A stretch of 64,000 bases of DNA. Source: Pedobacter jejuensis. Its GTDB lineage: Bacteria > Bacteroidota > Bacteroidia > Sphingobacteriales > Sphingobacteriaceae. A program made the translations under genes and the position numbers. Shown in pieces: positions 63,645-64,000 of this stretch. The notes under the pieces are model-generated. The model was not told the DNA's origin and ran no database searches. It worked only from the letters and a program-made list of their open reading frames with translations. The stretch covers positions 186,001 to 250,000 of the forward strand of contig NZ_RBEE01000045.1 of assembly GCF_003725795.1 (NCBI RefSeq). Direction: 5' to 3'. Numbering within the stretch: the first letter of the stretch is position 1; every line of letters begins with the position of its first letter.

Positions 63645-64000
63645 ATGCTACTGATACAAAACATAAGACTAACTAGAATTTTGCGAAACACCTGGAAGGT
63701 AGATTTAATAATGATAGCTTCCTGTACAGTTGCTTATTTTGTTAGAGCGTATTTAATTGCCCATCATTTCGAAATTCCATCTATCATTCCAACAGTTTTA
63801 GGTACTGCCATAGCCTTCTTTATAGGTTTTAATAACAATCAGGCATACGACAGGTGGTGGGAAGCTCGAAAAGTATGGGGTGCATTGGTTAACGACTCAC
63901 GATCGTACACAAGAGCTTTGCTAAATTATGTAGATGGTGAAGATGAATGCGTTAGAAGAATGATTTATCGCCACATAGCATTTTTGTATGCTTTAAAAGC
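63645..64000 (+). CDS. Bestrophin-like (UPF0187) channel protein, 5' part only
   Basis: An ATG at 63645 opens a frame running off the right edge (118 full codons). It reads MLLIQNIRLTRILRNTWKVD, a hydrophobic segment, then FFIGFNNNQAYDRWWEARKV followed by WGALVNDSRSYTRALL. The NQAYDRWWEARK-WG signature is diagnostic of bacterial bestrophin homologues, which form pentameric ion channels in the inner membrane. The remainder of about 300 residues lies outside the window. Confidence 0.92.
   Translation, partial: MLLIQNIRLTRILRNTWKVDLIMIASCTVAYFVRAYLIAHHFEIPSIIPTVLGTAIAFFIGFNNNQAYDRWWEARKVWGALVNDSRSYTRALLNYVDGEDECVRRMIYRHIAFLYALK

Overview
The window is about 64 kb of AT-rich Bacteroidota chromosome, most likely from a Pedobacter-like member of the Sphingobacteriaceae. 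The evidence is the SusC/SusD pair, gliding lipoprotein GldD, a GLPGLI-family protein beside a TonB-dependent receptor, TAnnTTTG-type promoter boxes, weak Shine-Dalgarno signals and several TTG/GTG starts. No rRNA, tRNA, CRISPR array, transposase or phage gene was recognised. All identifications come from reading the sequence; no database search was run.

Layout. 1-2.3 kb: the end of pdhA and complete pdhC (pyruvate dehydrogenase E1-alpha and E2). 2.6-33.4 kb: mostly housekeeping and envelope genes. These include a DUF885 peptidase-like lipoprotein, a cupin, a serine hydrolase, YbaB, a UPF0173 hydrolase, polA, an AhpD-like protein, an alkyltransferase-like protein, trmB, fcl, a GLPGLI/TonB receptor pair, a GIN-domain protein, an ALDH7-type dehydrogenase, a TPR protein, a phosphosulfolactate synthase homologue, aroE, gldD, a LolC/E-like permease, an SSS symporter, csaA, tadA, superoxide dismutase and an OxyR-type regulator.

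33.4-59.2 kb is a pectin (homogalacturonan) utilisation locus. Extracytoplasmic enzymes are GH43, two CE8 pectin methylesterases, a GH28 polygalacturonase, a GH105 unsaturated-uronyl hydrolase with an extra C-terminal domain, a PL10 pectate lyase and a CE12 acetylesterase. SusC/SusD handle outer-membrane uptake and an ExuT-like carrier moves uronate across the inner membrane. The cytoplasmic genes form the isomerase route: UxaC (galacturonate to tagaturonate), UxaB (to altronate), UxaA (to KDG), KdgK (to KDPG) and Eda (to pyruvate plus glyceraldehyde-3-phosphate). A GapN-type dehydrogenase then takes glyceraldehyde-3-phosphate to 3-phosphoglycerate. A LacI-family regulator sits at the end, divergent from susC. 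A shared 15-nt motif (GGSAACGATTGCAYA, read towards the genes) lies upstream of GH43/CE8, of the GH28 operon and of susC/lacI, and is a good candidate for its operator.

59.3-64 kb: an RlmI-like methyltransferase, then 1.1 kb of non-coding DNA holding four tandem copies of a 180-181 bp imperfect palindromic element, a small membrane protein, an MHS-type MFS transporter with an unusual insertion, and the start of a bestrophin-like channel gene.

The items most worth following up are the tandem palindromic array, the predicted LacI-regulon motif, the three-hairpin repeat between uxaC and kdgK, the GH105 fusion, the GapN coupling, and the phosphosulfolactate synthase homologue.
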